A stretch of DNA of 64,000 bases from Pseudomonas subflava. GTDB taxonomy: Bacteria; Pseudomonadota; Gammaproteobacteria; Pseudomonadales; Pseudomonadaceae. This document shows, in pieces, positions 1-8,688 of this stretch. A model generated the notes under the pieces. That model made no database searches. It saw only the letters and a list, made by a program, of their open reading frames with translations, and was not told where the DNA came from. The stretch is from NCBI RefSeq assembly GCF_023823685.1, contig NZ_JAMXBF010000005.1, positions 62,001-126,000 on the forward strand, in the 5' to 3' direction. The position numbers and the translations under genes were made by a program. The stretch's first letter is position 1; every line of letters begins with the position of its first letter.

Positions 1-321
1 CACAACATGGAGCCGTTGCGCGACCTGTTCCTGGTCAAGCAGCCGGGCCGCTGGAGCCTGCGCGCGGCCATGGCCGAGGTGGCCAGGGCCGGCAGCGGCG
101 TGGTGCTGCTGCTGGGCAATCCGCTCACAGGTCCGGAACTGCTGGCCCACCTGGGCAAGCAGCCGGCGCCGAGCCCGGCGACCTACAGCACCGTCGGCGC
201 CGGCTCGCAGATTCTCCGTGATCTGGGCGTGCGCAAGATGCGCCTGATGAGCTCGCCGATGAAGTTCAACGCCATATCCGGCTTCGATCTGGAAGTTGTA
301 GAATACCTGCCCGCCGAATAA
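1..321 (+). CDS. ribB: RibB/RibBA, C-terminal part (riboflavin biosynthesis)
   Basis: This is the 3' end of a gene that begins before the window. The visible ~106 residues match the C-terminal GTP cyclohydrolase II-like region of pseudomonad RibB/RibBA proteins, including the conserved stretch around [16 protein letters not shown] and the ending LEVVEY. The family makes 3,4-dihydroxy-2-butanone 4-phosphate from ribulose 5-phosphate in the cytoplasm, one of the two substrates of lumazine synthase. Downstream ribH encodes that synthase, which supports the call. The catalytic N-terminal domain is outside the window, so I cannot say whether the GTP cyclohydrolase II half is active. A separate ribA at 4552 suggests it may not be needed. 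Confidence 0.85.
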   Translation, partial: HNMEPLRDLFLVKQPGRWSLRAAMAEVARAGSGVVLLLGNPLTGPELLAHLGKQPAPSPATYSTVGAGSQILRDLGVRKMRLMSSPMKFNAISGFDLEVVEYLPAE

Positions 322-340
322 GCCCAGGGCCAGAGGTGCC

Positions 341-365
341 GCGTGTCGAGCCGATATCGACACGC
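341..365 (+). other. Perfect hairpin in the ribB-ribH intergenic space
   Basis: A 9-bp perfect stem (GCGTGTCGA pairing with TCGACACGC) encloses a 7-nt loop, starting 20 bases after the ribB stop. No U-run follows, so it is not a classical terminator. It could protect the ribB mRNA 3' end or mark a processing site. Function is inferred only from the stem. Confidence 0.5.
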
Positions 366-409
366 CGCCGCGACGACCCATGGCCCCGAGTGGGCTTAAC
401 ATTTCATTA

Positions 410-430
410 CGGAGTGCCACGGGCACTCCG
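410..430 (+). other. Second perfect hairpin, 5' leader of ribH
   Basis: A 9-bp perfect stem (CGGAGTGCC pairing with GGCACTCCG) has a 3-nt loop and ends 27 bases before the ribH start codon. A weak pyrimidine/AT stretch follows rather than a real U-tract. It may affect expression of ribH relative to ribB. Confidence 0.5.
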
Positions 431-457
431 GCTCTTTATCCGAACCGAGACTCGCCC

Positions 458-934
458 ATGACCCTGAAGACCATCGAAGGTACCTTCATCGCCCCGCAAG
501 GCAAATACGCCCTGGTGGTTGGCCGCTTCAACAGCTTCGTCGTCGAGAGCCTGGTCAGCGGCGCGGTCGACGCCCTGGTCCGCCACGGCGTGAAGGAAAG
601 CGACATCACCGTCATCCGCGCGCCGGGTGCCTTCGAGATCCCGCTGGTCACCCAGAAAGTCGCCCAGCGCGGCGAGTTCGCCGCCATCATCGCCCTCGGC
701 GCGGTGATCCGTGGCGGTACCCCGCACTTCGAATACGTCGCCGGCGAATGCACCAAGGGCCTGGCCCAGGTGTCCATGGAATACGGCGTGCCGGTCGCCT
801 TCGGCGTACTGACCGTCGACTCCATCGAGCAGGCCATCGAGCGCTCCGGCACCAAGGCCGGCAACAAGGGCGCCGAGGCCGCGCTTTCCGCCCTGGAAAT
901 GGTCAGCCTGCTGGCGGCCCTGGAGGCCAAGTGA
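458..934 (+). CDS. ribH: 6,7-dimethyl-8-ribityllumazine synthase
   Basis: A 158-residue protein beginning [10 protein letters not shown], the normal length for RibH. It condenses 5-amino-6-ribitylaminouracil with 3,4-dihydroxy-2-butanone 4-phosphate to lumazine, the penultimate step of riboflavin synthesis, in large cytoplasmic assemblies. Family motifs are visible: the substrate loop [32 protein letters not shown] with the catalytic His, and the C-terminal region around [12 protein letters not shown]. The frame is open upstream to 380, but the conserved N-terminus begins at 458 and the upstream residues do not look like the family. Its stop overlaps the GTG start of nusB by four bases, indicating translational coupling. 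Confidence 0.96.
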   Translation: MTLKTIEGTFIAPQGKYALVVGRFNSFVVESLVSGAVDALVRHGVKESDITVIRAPGAFEIPLVTQKVAQRGEFAAIIALGAVIRGGTPHFEYVAGECTKGLAQVSMEYGVPVAFGVLTVDSIEQAIERSGTKAGNKGAEAALSALEMVSLLAALEAK

Positions 935-1416
935 GCCTGAATCACGACGACAGCCAGGACGCACCGCAGCCCAAGGCCAAGGGCAAGATCGCGCAACGCC
1001 GCGTGGCCCGCAGCCTGGCCATGCAGGCGCTGTATCAGTGGCACATGGCCGGTCAGTCGCTGAACGAGATCGAAGCGCAGTTCCGCGTCGATAACGACTT
1101 CAGCGGCGTCGACGGTGCCTACTTCCACGAGATCCTCACCGGCGTGGCGCGCAGCAAGCCGGAGCTGGATGCGTCCTTCGCGCCCTTCCTGAGCATTCCG
1201 CTGGACGAGCTGGACCCGGTCGAGCTGGCCATCCTGCGCCTGTCCGCCTGGGAGCTGACCAGCCGCGTCGACGTGCCCTACAAGGTGGTGATCAACGAGG
1301 GCATCGAGCTGGCCAAGGTGTTCGGCGCCACCGACGGGCACAAGTTCGTCAATGGCGTGCTGGACAAGCTGGCCCCGGTGCTGCGCGGGCCCGAAGTCAA
1401 CGCCAACAAGCGCTGA
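931..1416 (+). CDS. nusB: Transcription antitermination factor NusB
   Basis: A 161-residue NusB. With NusE (S10) it binds boxA RNA and assembles the antitermination complex on rRNA operons. The core shows [17 protein letters not shown] at the N-terminus, [18 protein letters not shown] in the middle and the ending [12 protein letters not shown], all typical. The GTG start at 931 overlaps the ribH stop (GTGA), giving coupled translation. The residues after it (SLNHDDSQD) form the short polar tail seen in pseudomonads. The rib-nusB order is conserved in Pseudomonas. Confidence 0.95.
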   Translation: MSLNHDDSQDAPQPKAKGKIAQRRVARSLAMQALYQWHMAGQSLNEIEAQFRVDNDFSGVDGAYFHEILTGVARSKPELDASFAPFLSIPLDELDPVELAILRLSAWELTSRVDVPYKVVINEGIELAKVFGATDGHKFVNGVLDKLAPVLRGPEVNANKR

Positions 1417-1423
1417 GCGAAAG

Positions 1424-1450
1424 GCCCGGAGCGGTGAGCGAGCGGAGTGA
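1424..1450 (+). repeat. Dispersed intergenic repeat unit (nusB-thiL gap)
   Basis: The block rich in GGAGCG and GCGGAGTG recurs in the opposite orientation at 52164-52187, in the dnaB-alr gap, with only a few differences. Both copies are intergenic. It looks like a REP-type or mosaic intergenic element. The rest of the nusB-thiL gap (to 1566) is GC-rich with no gene that I can support. Confidence 0.4.
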
Positions 1451-1566
1451 GGGGCCAGGCGCCGGGCGCGCGGCAAGCGCGGCCTGCCGTGTCGGCCGGC
1501 GAGTTTGCGAGCGCCGCGCGATGCTCTTCGCCCGCGCCGCTGCCGATCGGGGTCTTTGAGTACCCC

Positions 1567-2544
1567 ATGGGTGAGTTCGAGCTGATCCGCCGCTACTTCG
1601 CCGCCGCGCCCTGTGCGCAGGCGGCCGAAGGCATCGCCCTCGGCATCGGCGACGACTGTGCGCTGCTGCAGCCGGCCCCCGGCATGCAGCTGGCGCTGTC
1701 CACCGACACCCTGGTGGCCGGCGTGCATTTCCCCCATCCCTGCGATCCCTTCCTGCTCGGTCAGCGTGCCCTGGCGGTCAGCGTCAGCGATCTGGCGGCA
1801 ATGGGCGCTGCGCCGCTCGGCTTCACCCTGGCGCTGACCCTGCCCGCGGCCGAACCGGCCTGGCTGGAAGGCTTTGCCCGCGGCCTGTCGCGGATGGCTG
1901 CGCAGTGCGCCATCGCCCTGGTCGGCGGCGACACCACCCGCGGCCCGCTGAGCCTGACCCTCACCGTGTTCGGCCAGGTACCGACCGGCGCGGCGCTGAC
2001 CCGTGGCGGCGCGCGCCCGGGCGATCTGCTCTGTGTCGGCGGCAGCCTGGGAGACGGCGCCGGCGCGCTGCCGCTGGTGCTGGGTCAGCGGCCGGTCGAG
2101 GGCGAATCCGCCAGCTACCTGTTGCAACGCTACTGGGCGCCGCAGCCGCAGCTCGCGCTGGGGCAATGGCTGCGTGGTAGGGCCACGGCGGCGCTGGATA
2201 TTTCCGACGGTCTACTGGCCGACTGCGGGCATATCGCCGCGGCGTCCGGCGTGGCGCTGCACATCGACCAGGCCGAAGTGCCGCTGTCGCCCGCGCTGCA
2301 GGCGCTGGCCGGCGAGCGGGCGCTGGACTGTGCACTGGCCGGCGGCGACGACTATCGTCTGGCCTTTACCCTGCCGCCTGAACTCCTGCCGTCGCTGCGG
2401 GCCCAATGGCCGGAGGCCTCGGCGATCGGCCGGGTGCGGGCAGGGCAGGGCGTGCAGCTGCTGGACGGCCAGGGGCGCCGTCTCGAGCCGCCGCGGGCGG
2501 GCTACCAACATTTCGGACAACACATAGAGATGCACGGTGACTGA
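1567..2544 (+). CDS. thiL: Thiamine-monophosphate kinase
   Basis: A 325-residue ThiL, which phosphorylates thiamine monophosphate to thiamine diphosphate using ATP in the cytoplasm. The N-terminus MGEFELIRRYFA, the metal/nucleotide-binding GIGDDCALLQ, STDTLVAGVHF, the PurM-type SVSDLAAMGA, GGDTTRG, and the late ISDGLLADCGH and AGGDDYRL motifs are all visible. Translation could extend upstream in frame, but family proteins start at this MGEFELI. The 3' end overlaps the pgpA GTG start by eight bases. Downstream thiC (38551, TPP riboswitch) supplies the pyrimidine branch of the same pathway. Confidence 0.95.
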   Translation: MGEFELIRRYFAAAPCAQAAEGIALGIGDDCALLQPAPGMQLALSTDTLVAGVHFPHPCDPFLLGQRALAVSVSDLAAMGAAPLGFTLALTLPAAEPAWLEGFARGLSRMAAQCAIALVGGDTTRGPLSLTLTVFGQVPTGAALTRGGARPGDLLCVGGSLGDGAGALPLVLGQRPVEGESASYLLQRYWAPQPQLALGQWLRGRATAALDISDGLLADCGHIAAASGVALHIDQAEVPLSPALQALAGERALDCALAGGDDYRLAFTLPPELLPSLRAQWPEASAIGRVRAGQGVQLLDGQGRRLEPPRAGYQHFGQHIEMHGD

Positions 2545-3022
2545 ACTGGTGAAAGTGGCGCCGCAGGTCTGGCGCAACCCCTGGCACTTCCTCGCCTTCG
2601 GCTTCGGCTCGGGACTGTTGCCCAAGGCGCCGGGCACCTGGGGTTCGATGGTGGCCATCCCCTTCATCCCGCTGTGGCAGATGCTGCCGGACTGGGGCTA
2701 CTGGCTGATGCTCGGCGTCACCATGCTGTTCGGCTTCTGGCTGTGCGGGCGGGTGGCCGAAGACATGGGCGTGCACGACCACGAGGGCATCGTCTGGGAC
2801 GAGATGGTCGGCATGTGGATCACCCTCTGGCTGGTGCCCGAGGGCTGGTACTGGTTGCTGCTAGGCTTCCTGGTATTCCGCATCTTCGATGTCATCAAGC
2901 CGTGGCCGATTCGCTGGATCGACCGCCACGTGCACGGCGGCATCGGCATCATGCTGGACGACGTACTGGCCGGCGTGTTCGCCTGGGTGGCGATGCAACT
3001 GCTGGTGTGGGGCCTGGCCTGA
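2537..3022 (+). CDS. pgpA: Phosphatidylglycerophosphatase A
   Basis: A 161-residue inner-membrane enzyme that removes phosphate from phosphatidylglycerol phosphate to give phosphatidylglycerol. The family core is clear: LAFGFGSGLLPKAPGTWGS near the N-terminus, then HDHEGIVWDEMVGMWITL with the acidic metal-binding residues, and FRIFDVIKPWPI. Three to four hydrophobic segments are present. The GTG start at 2537 lies inside the end of thiL, so translation is coupled. thiL-pgpA adjacency is conserved in gammaproteobacteria. Confidence 0.95.
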   Translation: MTELVKVAPQVWRNPWHFLAFGFGSGLLPKAPGTWGSMVAIPFIPLWQMLPDWGYWLMLGVTMLFGFWLCGRVAEDMGVHDHEGIVWDEMVGMWITLWLVPEGWYWLLLGFLVFRIFDVIKPWPIRWIDRHVHGGIGIMLDDVLAGVFAWVAMQLLVWGLA

Positions 3023-3037
3023 CCCGGGAGAGTGTAG

Positions 3038-3790
3038 ATGGGTGTCCGCTGGCTGGCATTGCTGCTGTGCCTGTGCTGGCCGACGGTCCGGGCCGAGCCA
3101 CTGCCGAGCGAGGTCCGGCTGGTCAGCGAGCACTGGCTCGACCACACCAACCCCGACGGTAGCGGCCTGGCCTGGGACCTGATGCGCAAGGTGTTCGAGC
3201 CGGCCGACGTCGAGGTGCAGCTGCGCATCGCCCCCTATACCCGCTCCATCGGCCTGGTCCAGCGCGGCGAGGCGGATGCCTGGCTCGGCTCCTACCGCGG
3301 CGAAGTGAAGGACGACATCGTCTACCCGCGCTGGCCCTACGACGCCGACCGGATCACCGCCCTGTCCCTGCGCAGCCTGCCCGCGCCGACGCTGGCGAGC
3401 ATCGGCCAGTACCGCCTGACCTGGATGCGCGGCTACGCGTACCAGCGCTATCTGCCGGGCGTGAGCCGCTTTCAGGAGGTCCGCCGCCGCGTCGGCATCC
3501 TGCGCATGCTCGAGCTGGGACACACCGATTTCTACCTGGACGCCGCCACCGAGGTCGACGAGGTCCTCAGCGAGGCGCCGGACCCTGCGCGCTTTCGCAC
3601 AACCGAGCTGACCCGCTTGCCGCTGTACGCCGGCTTTGCCGATACTGCCCGGGGCCGCGCCCTGGCCGCACTGTTCGATCGGCGCATGGGCGAGCTGGTG
3701 GAGGATGGCGAGTTGCGACCGATCTTCCGCCGCTGGCGGCAGCCCTATCCCTTCGATGAGGACATGGAGATCCCCGATGCGTCGCCTTGA
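3038..3790 (+). CDS. Periplasmic solute-binding-like protein (SBP_bac_3 type)
   Basis: A 250-residue secreted protein. The N-terminus is a typical signal peptide (hydrophobic run to about residue 14, likely cleavage after VRA19). The mature part resembles the type-3 periplasmic binding fold: a WDLMRKVFE region, the Y-TRSIGLVQRGEADAWLG segment typical of the amino-acid-binding lobe, and RVGILRMLELGHTDFYLD in the second lobe. No permease or ATPase gene is adjacent, so it may be an orphan sensor or scavenger. The ligand cannot be told from the sequence. It overlaps the next gene by 14 bases and probably forms a unit with it. Confidence 0.7.
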   Translation: MGVRWLALLLCLCWPTVRAEPLPSEVRLVSEHWLDHTNPDGSGLAWDLMRKVFEPADVEVQLRIAPYTRSIGLVQRGEADAWLGSYRGEVKDDIVYPRWPYDADRITALSLRSLPAPTLASIGQYRLTWMRGYAYQRYLPGVSRFQEVRRRVGILRMLELGHTDFYLDAATEVDEVLSEAPDPARFRTTELTRLPLYAGFADTARGRALAALFDRRMGELVEDGELRPIFRRWRQPYPFDEDMEIPDASP

Positions 3791-4427
3791 ACTGTTCGCC
3801 GCCAGCCTGCTGCTGGCCCTGAGCCCGCTGCTGCACGCCGAGACCCAGGTGCAGGTGGTCGGCCTGTTCCCCGGCGCCGCGGTGCTGCTGGTCGACGGTC
3901 AGCGCAAGCTGGTGCGCACCGGCCAGACCGGGCCGGGCGGCGTGCGCGTGATCAGCGCCGACAGCAAGGGCGCGGTGCTGGAAGTCGACGGTGTGCAGCG
4001 CAGCTACGGCATGACCCGCGAATACAACCAGGCCGGCAGCAGCGGGCCACAGAAGACCCAGCTCAGCATCAGCCGCGGCGTGGGCAATCATTACTGGGTG
4101 GCCGGTTCCATCGAGGGCCATCCGGTGCAGTTCCTGGTCGACACCGGCGCCACCTCGGTGGCGATGAACGAAGGCCAGGCCCGGCGCCTGGGCATCGACT
4201 ACCGGGTGGTCGGCCGCCCGATGGTGGCCAGCACCGCCGGCGGCAACGTCAAGGCCTGGCGCGTCAAGCTCGACAGCGTCAAGGTCGGCGGCCTGGAAGT
4301 GCTTGGCGTGGAAGGTGTGGTGCTGGAAGGCGGCTCGCCCTCCGAGGTGCTGCTGGGCATGAGTTACCTCAGCCGGGTGCGCTGGCGCGAGGACAACGGC
4401 GTGCTGATGCTGGAGTCGAAGCTCTAG
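3777..4427 (+). CDS. Retropepsin-like aspartic protease (clan AA, TIGR02281 type)
   Basis: A 216-residue periplasmic protein with a signal peptide (about residues 1-21, ending LLHA). The catalytic motif of single-domain retroviral-type aspartic proteases, [10 protein letters not shown], has its Asp at 122. Before it come the sequence [17 protein letters not shown] and, after it, the flap-like [14 protein letters not shown] and the C-terminal [11 protein letters not shown] expected of the fold. Such enzymes act as dimers. It starts inside the end of the solute-binding gene. A paralogue with the same DTGAT core lies at 21731-22258. The substrate is unknown. Confidence 0.8.
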   Translation: MRRLELFAASLLLALSPLLHAETQVQVVGLFPGAAVLLVDGQRKLVRTGQTGPGGVRVISADSKGAVLEVDGVQRSYGMTREYNQAGSSGPQKTQLSISRGVGNHYWVAGSIEGHPVQFLVDTGATSVAMNEGQARRLGIDYRVVGRPMVASTAGGNVKAWRVKLDSVKVGGLEVLGVEGVVLEGGSPSEVLLGMSYLSRVRWREDNGVLMLESKL

Positions 4428-4551
4428 GCGCGCCGGCCCGGCCATCCATCGGCCGTTTCGATCCTTATCCCCGATAATTCAGGCTGCGCCGGCCGCTGCG
4501 TCGGCTGGTACAATGCCGGCCTTTTCCGCCGAACCTCAACAGGAGCAACCG

Positions 4552-5163
4552 GTGTCCGTCGTCTTCGTCGCCGCCTCCAAGCTGCCCACGCCTTTCGCGG
4601 TGTTCACCATGCACGGTTTCCTCGACGAGGAGAGCGGCAAGGAGCACGTGGCCCTGACCCTGGGCGATGTTGCCGACGGCCAGCCGGTGCTGGGCCGCCT
4701 GCATTCCGAATGCCTGACCGGCGACGCCCTGTTCAGCCAGCGCTGCGACTGCGGCGCCCAGCTCGAGGCGGCCCTGCGCGCCATCGCCGCCGAGGGCCGT
4801 GGCGTGCTGCTGTACCTGCGCCAGGAAGGCCGCGGCATCGGCCTGCTGAACAAGATCCGCGCCTACGAGCTGCAGGACGGCGGCGCCGACACCGTCGAGG
4901 CCAACGAGCGCCTGGGCTTCGCCGCCGACCAGCGCGACTACTCGATCTGCCAGCCGATGCTCGACCACCTGGGCATCCGCGCCATCTCCCTGATGACCAA
5001 CAACCCGCGCAAGGTCAAGGCGCTGGAAGGCTTCGGCGTGCGCGTCGCCGAGCGCCGTCCGCTCGAGGTGGCGCTCAATGCGCACAACAGCAAGTACCTG
5101 GCGACCAAGGCCGGCAAGCTCGGCCATCTGCTGGGTCTCAAGCACCAGGCCGAAGAAGAATGA
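4552..5163 (+). CDS. ribA: GTP cyclohydrolase II
   Basis: A 203-residue RibA, which converts GTP to diaminopyrimidine phosphate, formate and pyrophosphate as the first committed step of riboflavin synthesis. The zinc-binding cluster is intact ([15 protein letters not shown]), as are [20 protein letters not shown] and the C-terminal [12 protein letters not shown]. The GTG at 4552 follows an AGGAG six bases upstream and gives the normal N-terminus ([14 protein letters not shown]). An upstream in-frame ATG at 4513 lacks a ribosome site. A TACAAT at 4509-4514 is a plausible -10 but has no clear -35. The gene overlaps the next by ATGA. Confidence 0.95.
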   Translation: MSVVFVAASKLPTPFAVFTMHGFLDEESGKEHVALTLGDVADGQPVLGRLHSECLTGDALFSQRCDCGAQLEAALRAIAAEGRGVLLYLRQEGRGIGLLNKIRAYELQDGGADTVEANERLGFAADQRDYSICQPMLDHLGIRAISLMTNNPRKVKALEGFGVRVAERRPLEVALNAHNSKYLATKAGKLGHLLGLKHQAEEE

Positions 5164-5579
5164 CCCGCGCCGAGGTGCGTCGCCGGCTCGCCCTGGAATG
5201 GTGGCGCTGGCTCGGCTTCGCCTTGGCGCCGCTGTTCTTCCTCAACCTGCTGTTCGGCGGCAGCCAGGCCCTGGGTACGGTGCTGGAGATGCCGCTGTTC
5301 ATCGCCGGCGTGGCCTCGATGTTCGTCAGCCTGCCGCTGTTCTCCGCCTACAAGCGCGCGCTGATCGCCACCCAGGCCGCCCTGGACGGCGAGCATGAGC
5401 GCGTGGCCTGGCTGGAGCTGGCGCGCCAGCGGCGCAAGGCCTTCCTCGGCGCCTGCCTGCCGGCCTGGGTCGCCGCCATCGCCCTGTTCAGCGGGCTCAA
5501 TGCCGTCGCCCTGATGCTCATGGCGCTGAGCAGCGTGGTGCTGCTCTCCCTGTACCGAATCCCGCGCCAGCTGGGTTGA
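5160..5579 (+). CDS. Small inner-membrane protein of unknown function
   Basis: A 139-residue protein starting at an ATG that overlaps the ribA stop (ATGA), so it is translationally coupled to ribA. It begins with a basic amphipathic stretch ([17 protein letters not shown]), then shows two hydrophobic segments around residues 18-60, a charged cytoplasmic-type loop (residues ~67-95) and two more near the C-terminus. I do not recognise a family. Its last bases overlap the btuF start. Position between ribA and btuF suggests co-transcription but says little about function. Confidence 0.75.
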   Translation: MTRAEVRRRLALEWWRWLGFALAPLFFLNLLFGGSQALGTVLEMPLFIAGVASMFVSLPLFSAYKRALIATQAALDGEHERVAWLELARQRRKAFLGACLPAWVAAIALFSGLNAVALMLMALSSVVLLSLYRIPRQLG

Positions 5580-6382
5580 TGCGCACCTTCCTGGCTGCCT
5601 GCCTGCTCGCCTGCGCGATGCCGCTGGCGGCCGCCGAGCGGGTGGTCAGCCTGGCGCCCTCGATGTCGGAAATCATGCTGGAGCTGGGCGCCACCGAGCG
5701 CCTGGTCGGCGTGCTCGACGGCGGCCCGCGGCCGGCCGGGCTGGAGCACCTGCCTTCGGTGGGGCGCTACGGCCAGGTGGAGCTGGAAACCCTGCTGGCG
5801 CTGCAGCCCGATCTGCTGCTGCTGTGGCCGGCCAGCGTGCCCGAGGCGCAGCGCAGGCAACTCGAATCCTTCGGCATCCCGCTCTATGTCGGCGAACCCC
5901 ATGATTTCGCGCAGCTCGCCGAACAGTTCGCCGAGATCGGCCGGCGGGTCGGTTTCGCCGCCCGCGGCCAGGCGCTGCGCGAGCGGTTCGAGACGCGCCT
6001 GGCCGAGCTGCGCCAGCGCTACCGGCGCGAGCCGCTGCTGCCGGTGTTCTACCAGGTCTGGCATGCGCCGTTGTACACCCTCGGCGGCCAACAGATCGTC
6101 AGCGACGCCCTGCGCGTATGCGGCGCGCGCAACGTGTTCGCCGACCTGCGCCTGCCGGCGCCGCAGGTCAATGTCGAGGCGGTGCTGGCCCGTGCGCCGG
6201 CGGCGATCATCGGCGGCAGCGACGCCGAGCTGCAGCCTTGGCGCGCCTGGCCGCAGCTGCCGGCGGTGCGCCTGAATCAGCTGTGGCCGGTGCCCGACAA
6301 GGGCCTGGAGCGGCCCAGCTTCCAGATGCTGGTGGCCACGGAGAAGCTCTGCGAGCGACTGGCCGGCGCACGCTTCAACTAG
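5579..6382 (+). CDS. btuF: Periplasmic cobalamin-binding protein BtuF
   Basis: A 267-residue substrate-binding protein of the B12 ABC importer. It has a signal peptide (residues 1-20, ending LAAA), then the start of the mature protein ERVVSLAPSMSEIMLELG, which is characteristic of BtuF/FhuD-type proteins, followed by GRYGQVELETLLALQPDLLLLW and FYQVWHAPLYTLGG. The ATG at 5579 overlaps the preceding stop. It delivers corrinoid to BtuCD, whose genes are not here. It converges on btuB, the outer-membrane receptor for the same ligand. No riboswitch precedes btuF itself, so it seems to be expressed with ribA. Confidence 0.85.
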   Translation: MRTFLAACLLACAMPLAAAERVVSLAPSMSEIMLELGATERLVGVLDGGPRPAGLEHLPSVGRYGQVELETLLALQPDLLLLWPASVPEAQRRQLESFGIPLYVGEPHDFAQLAEQFAEIGRRVGFAARGQALRERFETRLAELRQRYRREPLLPVFYQVWHAPLYTLGGQQIVSDALRVCGARNVFADLRLPAPQVNVEAVLARAPAAIIGGSDAELQPWRAWPQLPAVRLNQLWPVPDKGLERPSFQMLVATEKLCERLAGARFN

Positions 6383-6393
6383 TCCGGAAAGAC

Positions 6394-6417
6394 AAAAGGC
6401 CCCGTTCGGGGCCTTTT
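6394..6417. terminator. Bidirectional intrinsic terminator between btuF and btuB
   Basis: AAAAGGCCCC and GGGGCCTTTT form a 10-bp stem around a GTTC loop, with A-run and T-run on both strands. It sits between convergent btuF and btuB and should stop both transcripts. Confidence 0.9.
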
Positions 6418-6435
6418 GCATGTGGCGCAAGACGC

Positions 6436-8319
6436 TTACAGCTTCGGCGTCCAGACGAAGCCGAGCATCGCGCTGCGGCCTTCCTGGCGGTAGCCGTAGC
6501 TCACGCCTTCGTGCTCGTACAGCGCGCGCTGGTATTCCTTGTCCAGCAGGTTGTCGACCTTGGCCTCCAGCTTCAGCTCGGAGGTGGCCTGCCAGCTGCC
6601 GCGCAGGCCCAGCAGCCCGTAGCCGCCCATCTCCTGCTGGTTGTCCGGATCGTCGTAGCTGCTGCTCGCCGCCTGCCAGGAGGCGCCGACGGCGAAGTCG
6701 CCGAAGCGGCGATCCAGATCCAAACTCAGCGTACGGCGGGCGCGTCGGTTGAGGGTGTGGCCGTTGTCGCGGTCGCGCGGGTCGACGAAGGCGACGCCCA
6801 GCTGGCCCTGCCAGCCGAACAGCTCCTGCTGCAGGCTCGCCTCGAAGCCGTGGATGCGCGCCTCGGCGATGTTCTGCGGGATGAAGTTCTGGTCGCTGGC
6901 GATGGCGTCCTCGATGTCGGTGCGGTACAGCGAGGCCTCGAGGCGGGTGGTCTCGGCCAGCTGGCTGCGCCACTGCAGCTCGTAGCTCTTGGAGTGCTCC
7001 GGCTTGAGGCTCGGGTTGCTGTAGCCCGGGTAGTAGAGGTCGTTGAAGGTCGGCGCGCGGAAGCCTTCGCTGTAGGACAGGATCAGGTCATTGGCGGCGT
7101 TCAGCGGCAGGGTCAGGGCGCCGCTCCAGGTGTTCTCGCTGCCGAACTGCTCGTTCTTGTCGTGGCGCAGGCCCAACTCGGTGGAGAAGCCCTCGCCCTC
7201 GTAGCGGTGTTGCACGTAGGCGCCCTGGTTCCAGCGCTGCTCCTCGTCGAAGGCGGTGCTGCTGTTGAGCTGGTCCTCGTACCAGTCGGCGCCCAGCAGC
7301 AGGCTGTGGCCGCCGCCGAGGCTCAGGGTATTAAGCCAGTTCGCCGAGTCGCGGTAGGTGTTGAACACGCTGCGCTCGTCGCTGAGCTTGTCCAGGCTTT
7401 CCTCGCGGTTTTCGCTGTGGCCGACTTCCAGACGGCTGCTCCACAGGTCGTTGATCTGCGCGTCGAAGTAGCTGGACACGCTGCTGACGGTGAAGTCGCT
7501 GTACGGGTCCTGGCCGACCGACTCGAAGGTGGTCATGTCGAAGCGACCGAAGGGGTTGTCGTACTCGGTGCGGCCGCGCTGGTCGAGGACGTTGACACCG
7601 GCTTCCAGGCGCTCGTTGAACTTGTGGCTGAGGCTCAGGCTGAAGGCCTTGTTGCGATAGGCGTCGTGGTCCCGGTCGGAGTCGTAGGACAGGCCGCTGC
7701 GGTCGATGCCGTTGGTCTCGTTGAGGCTGCCGGCCAGGCTGAAGCGGGTCTGCTCGTCGCCGCCGGAGATGCCGGCACTGCGCTGCCAGGTGCCGCGGCT
7801 GCCGTAACCCATGCGCACGAACGGGGCGAGACCTCCGCCGGCGCTTCGACGGGTGAAAATCTGCACCACGCCGCCGATGGCGTCTGCGCCGTAGACCGCC
7901 GAGCGCGGCCCGCGCAGCACTTCGATGCGCTCGATCTGGTCGATATTGAGGTGCTGCAGGTTGCTGTCGCCGGAGCTGGCCGAACCGATGCGCATGCCGT
8001 CCACCAGCACCAGGCTCTGGGCCGACTTGGTGCCGCGGATGAACATGCTGGCCTGGCTGCCGAGGCCGCTGTCGATCACCTGGACGCCGGGCACGCGCTT
8101 GAGGATGTCGACCACCGACTGCGGTTGCAGGCGCTCGATGTCGGCGCGGGTGAACACCGTGCTGGCGGCGCTGCTCTCGCTGCGCTGCTGCACGTCGCGG
8201 TTGGCGCTGATCAGGGTTTCGGAGAGCTTGAGCGCGGATTCCTGATCATCCGCCAGGGCGACGGAAGGTAGCAGGGACACGGCCAGAGCCGAGAGCGGGA
8301 AATAACGGGACAGCTTCAT
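6436..8319 (-). CDS. btuB: TonB-dependent vitamin B12 receptor BtuB
   Basis: A 627-residue outer-membrane receptor for cobalamin. A signal peptide ends at ALA (residues 1-23). A TonB-box-like segment (KLSETLISANRD) follows, then the plug domain with VVDILKRVPGVQV, FIRGTKSAQSLVLVDGMRIG, IERIEVLRGPRSAVYGADAIGG, and a long 22-strand barrel ending in TRP-containing LGFVWTPKL. The cobalamin riboswitch directly upstream on the same strand settles the ligand. The ribosome site AGGAAA lies just before the ATG. btuF converges from the other side. Confidence 0.93.
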   Translation of the reverse strand: MKLSRYFPLSALAVSLLPSVALADDQESALKLSETLISANRDVQQRSESSAASTVFTRADIERLQPQSVVDILKRVPGVQVIDSGLGSQASMFIRGTKSAQSLVLVDGMRIGSASSGDSNLQHLNIDQIERIEVLRGPRSAVYGADAIGGVVQIFTRRSAGGGLAPFVRMGYGSRGTWQRSAGISGGDEQTRFSLAGSLNETNGIDRSGLSYDSDRDHDAYRNKAFSLSLSHKFNERLEAGVNVLDQRGRTEYDNPFGRFDMTTFESVGQDPYSDFTVSSVSSYFDAQINDLWSSRLEVGHSENREESLDKLSDERSVFNTYRDSANWLNTLSLGGGHSLLLGADWYEDQLNSSTAFDEEQRWNQGAYVQHRYEGEGFSTELGLRHDKNEQFGSENTWSGALTLPLNAANDLILSYSEGFRAPTFNDLYYPGYSNPSLKPEHSKSYELQWRSQLAETTRLEASLYRTDIEDAIASDQNFIPQNIAEARIHGFEASLQQELFGWQGQLGVAFVDPRDRDNGHTLNRRARRTLSLDLDRRFGDFAVGASWQAASSSYDDPDNQQEMGGYGLLGLRGSWQATSELKLEAKVDNLLDKEYQRALYEHEGVSYGYRQEGRSAMLGFVWTPKL

Positions 8320-8404
8320 CGGGTTTCCTCAAAGGTCTTGGAGACTTCGAGGAGGGCAGGACAGGCGCGCGGGTGCGCCTGACGGTGATGCCCTCCGCAA
8401 CACC

Positions 8405-8590
8405 AGTCGATTCCGTCAGGCCGGTCTCCGGACTCTCGACGCCGATCCGCTCGCCTTCCCGGGAAAACCCAGTGGCCATTGCGGGGCTGCAACCTGGCTG
8501 CGGTCGATTACCGTTGCGGGGGCAGTGCCGGGATTGCTCGTGAGCGCACCGGCTTCCCGATTATCGCCGGCGAATACCGGCGCACCTGAT
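8405..8590 (-). promoter_or_regulatory. Cobalamin riboswitch upstream of btuB
   Basis: On the minus strand, starting near GGTGC (8586-8582), all hallmark elements appear in order: paired GCCGG/CCGGC arms, CCCCCGCAACGGTAAT, the CAGCCAGG segment, the B12 box core GCCACTGGG (rev. comp. around 8470-8478), CGGGAAGGCG, and the closing GTCCGGAGACCGGCCTGACGG. It lies about 90 bases upstream of btuB and is expected to shut down btuB when adenosylcobalamin is bound. The remaining gap to the chemoreceptor (8591-8688) has no gene I can support. Confidence 0.95.
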
Positions 8591-8688
8591 GGAAAGAAAA
8601 ACGCCGCGCACCTTAGTGCACAGCGTGTTGAATCTCAAGCAAGTTTAGCTGCGGTGCGCTTGAGCATCGCTCATGTGCGATGGGCGGA

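Noticed and set aside
1447..1566. Upstream extension of thiL
   Set aside because: Arg/Ala-rich translation over an intergenic repeat; the family begins at MGEFELI (1567).
6118..8271. 717-residue open frame on the plus strand across btuB
   Set aside because: It runs antisense to a complete BtuB with a riboswitch; its Ala/Val/Gly-rich translation is that of the opposite strand of a GC-rich gene and matches no family.
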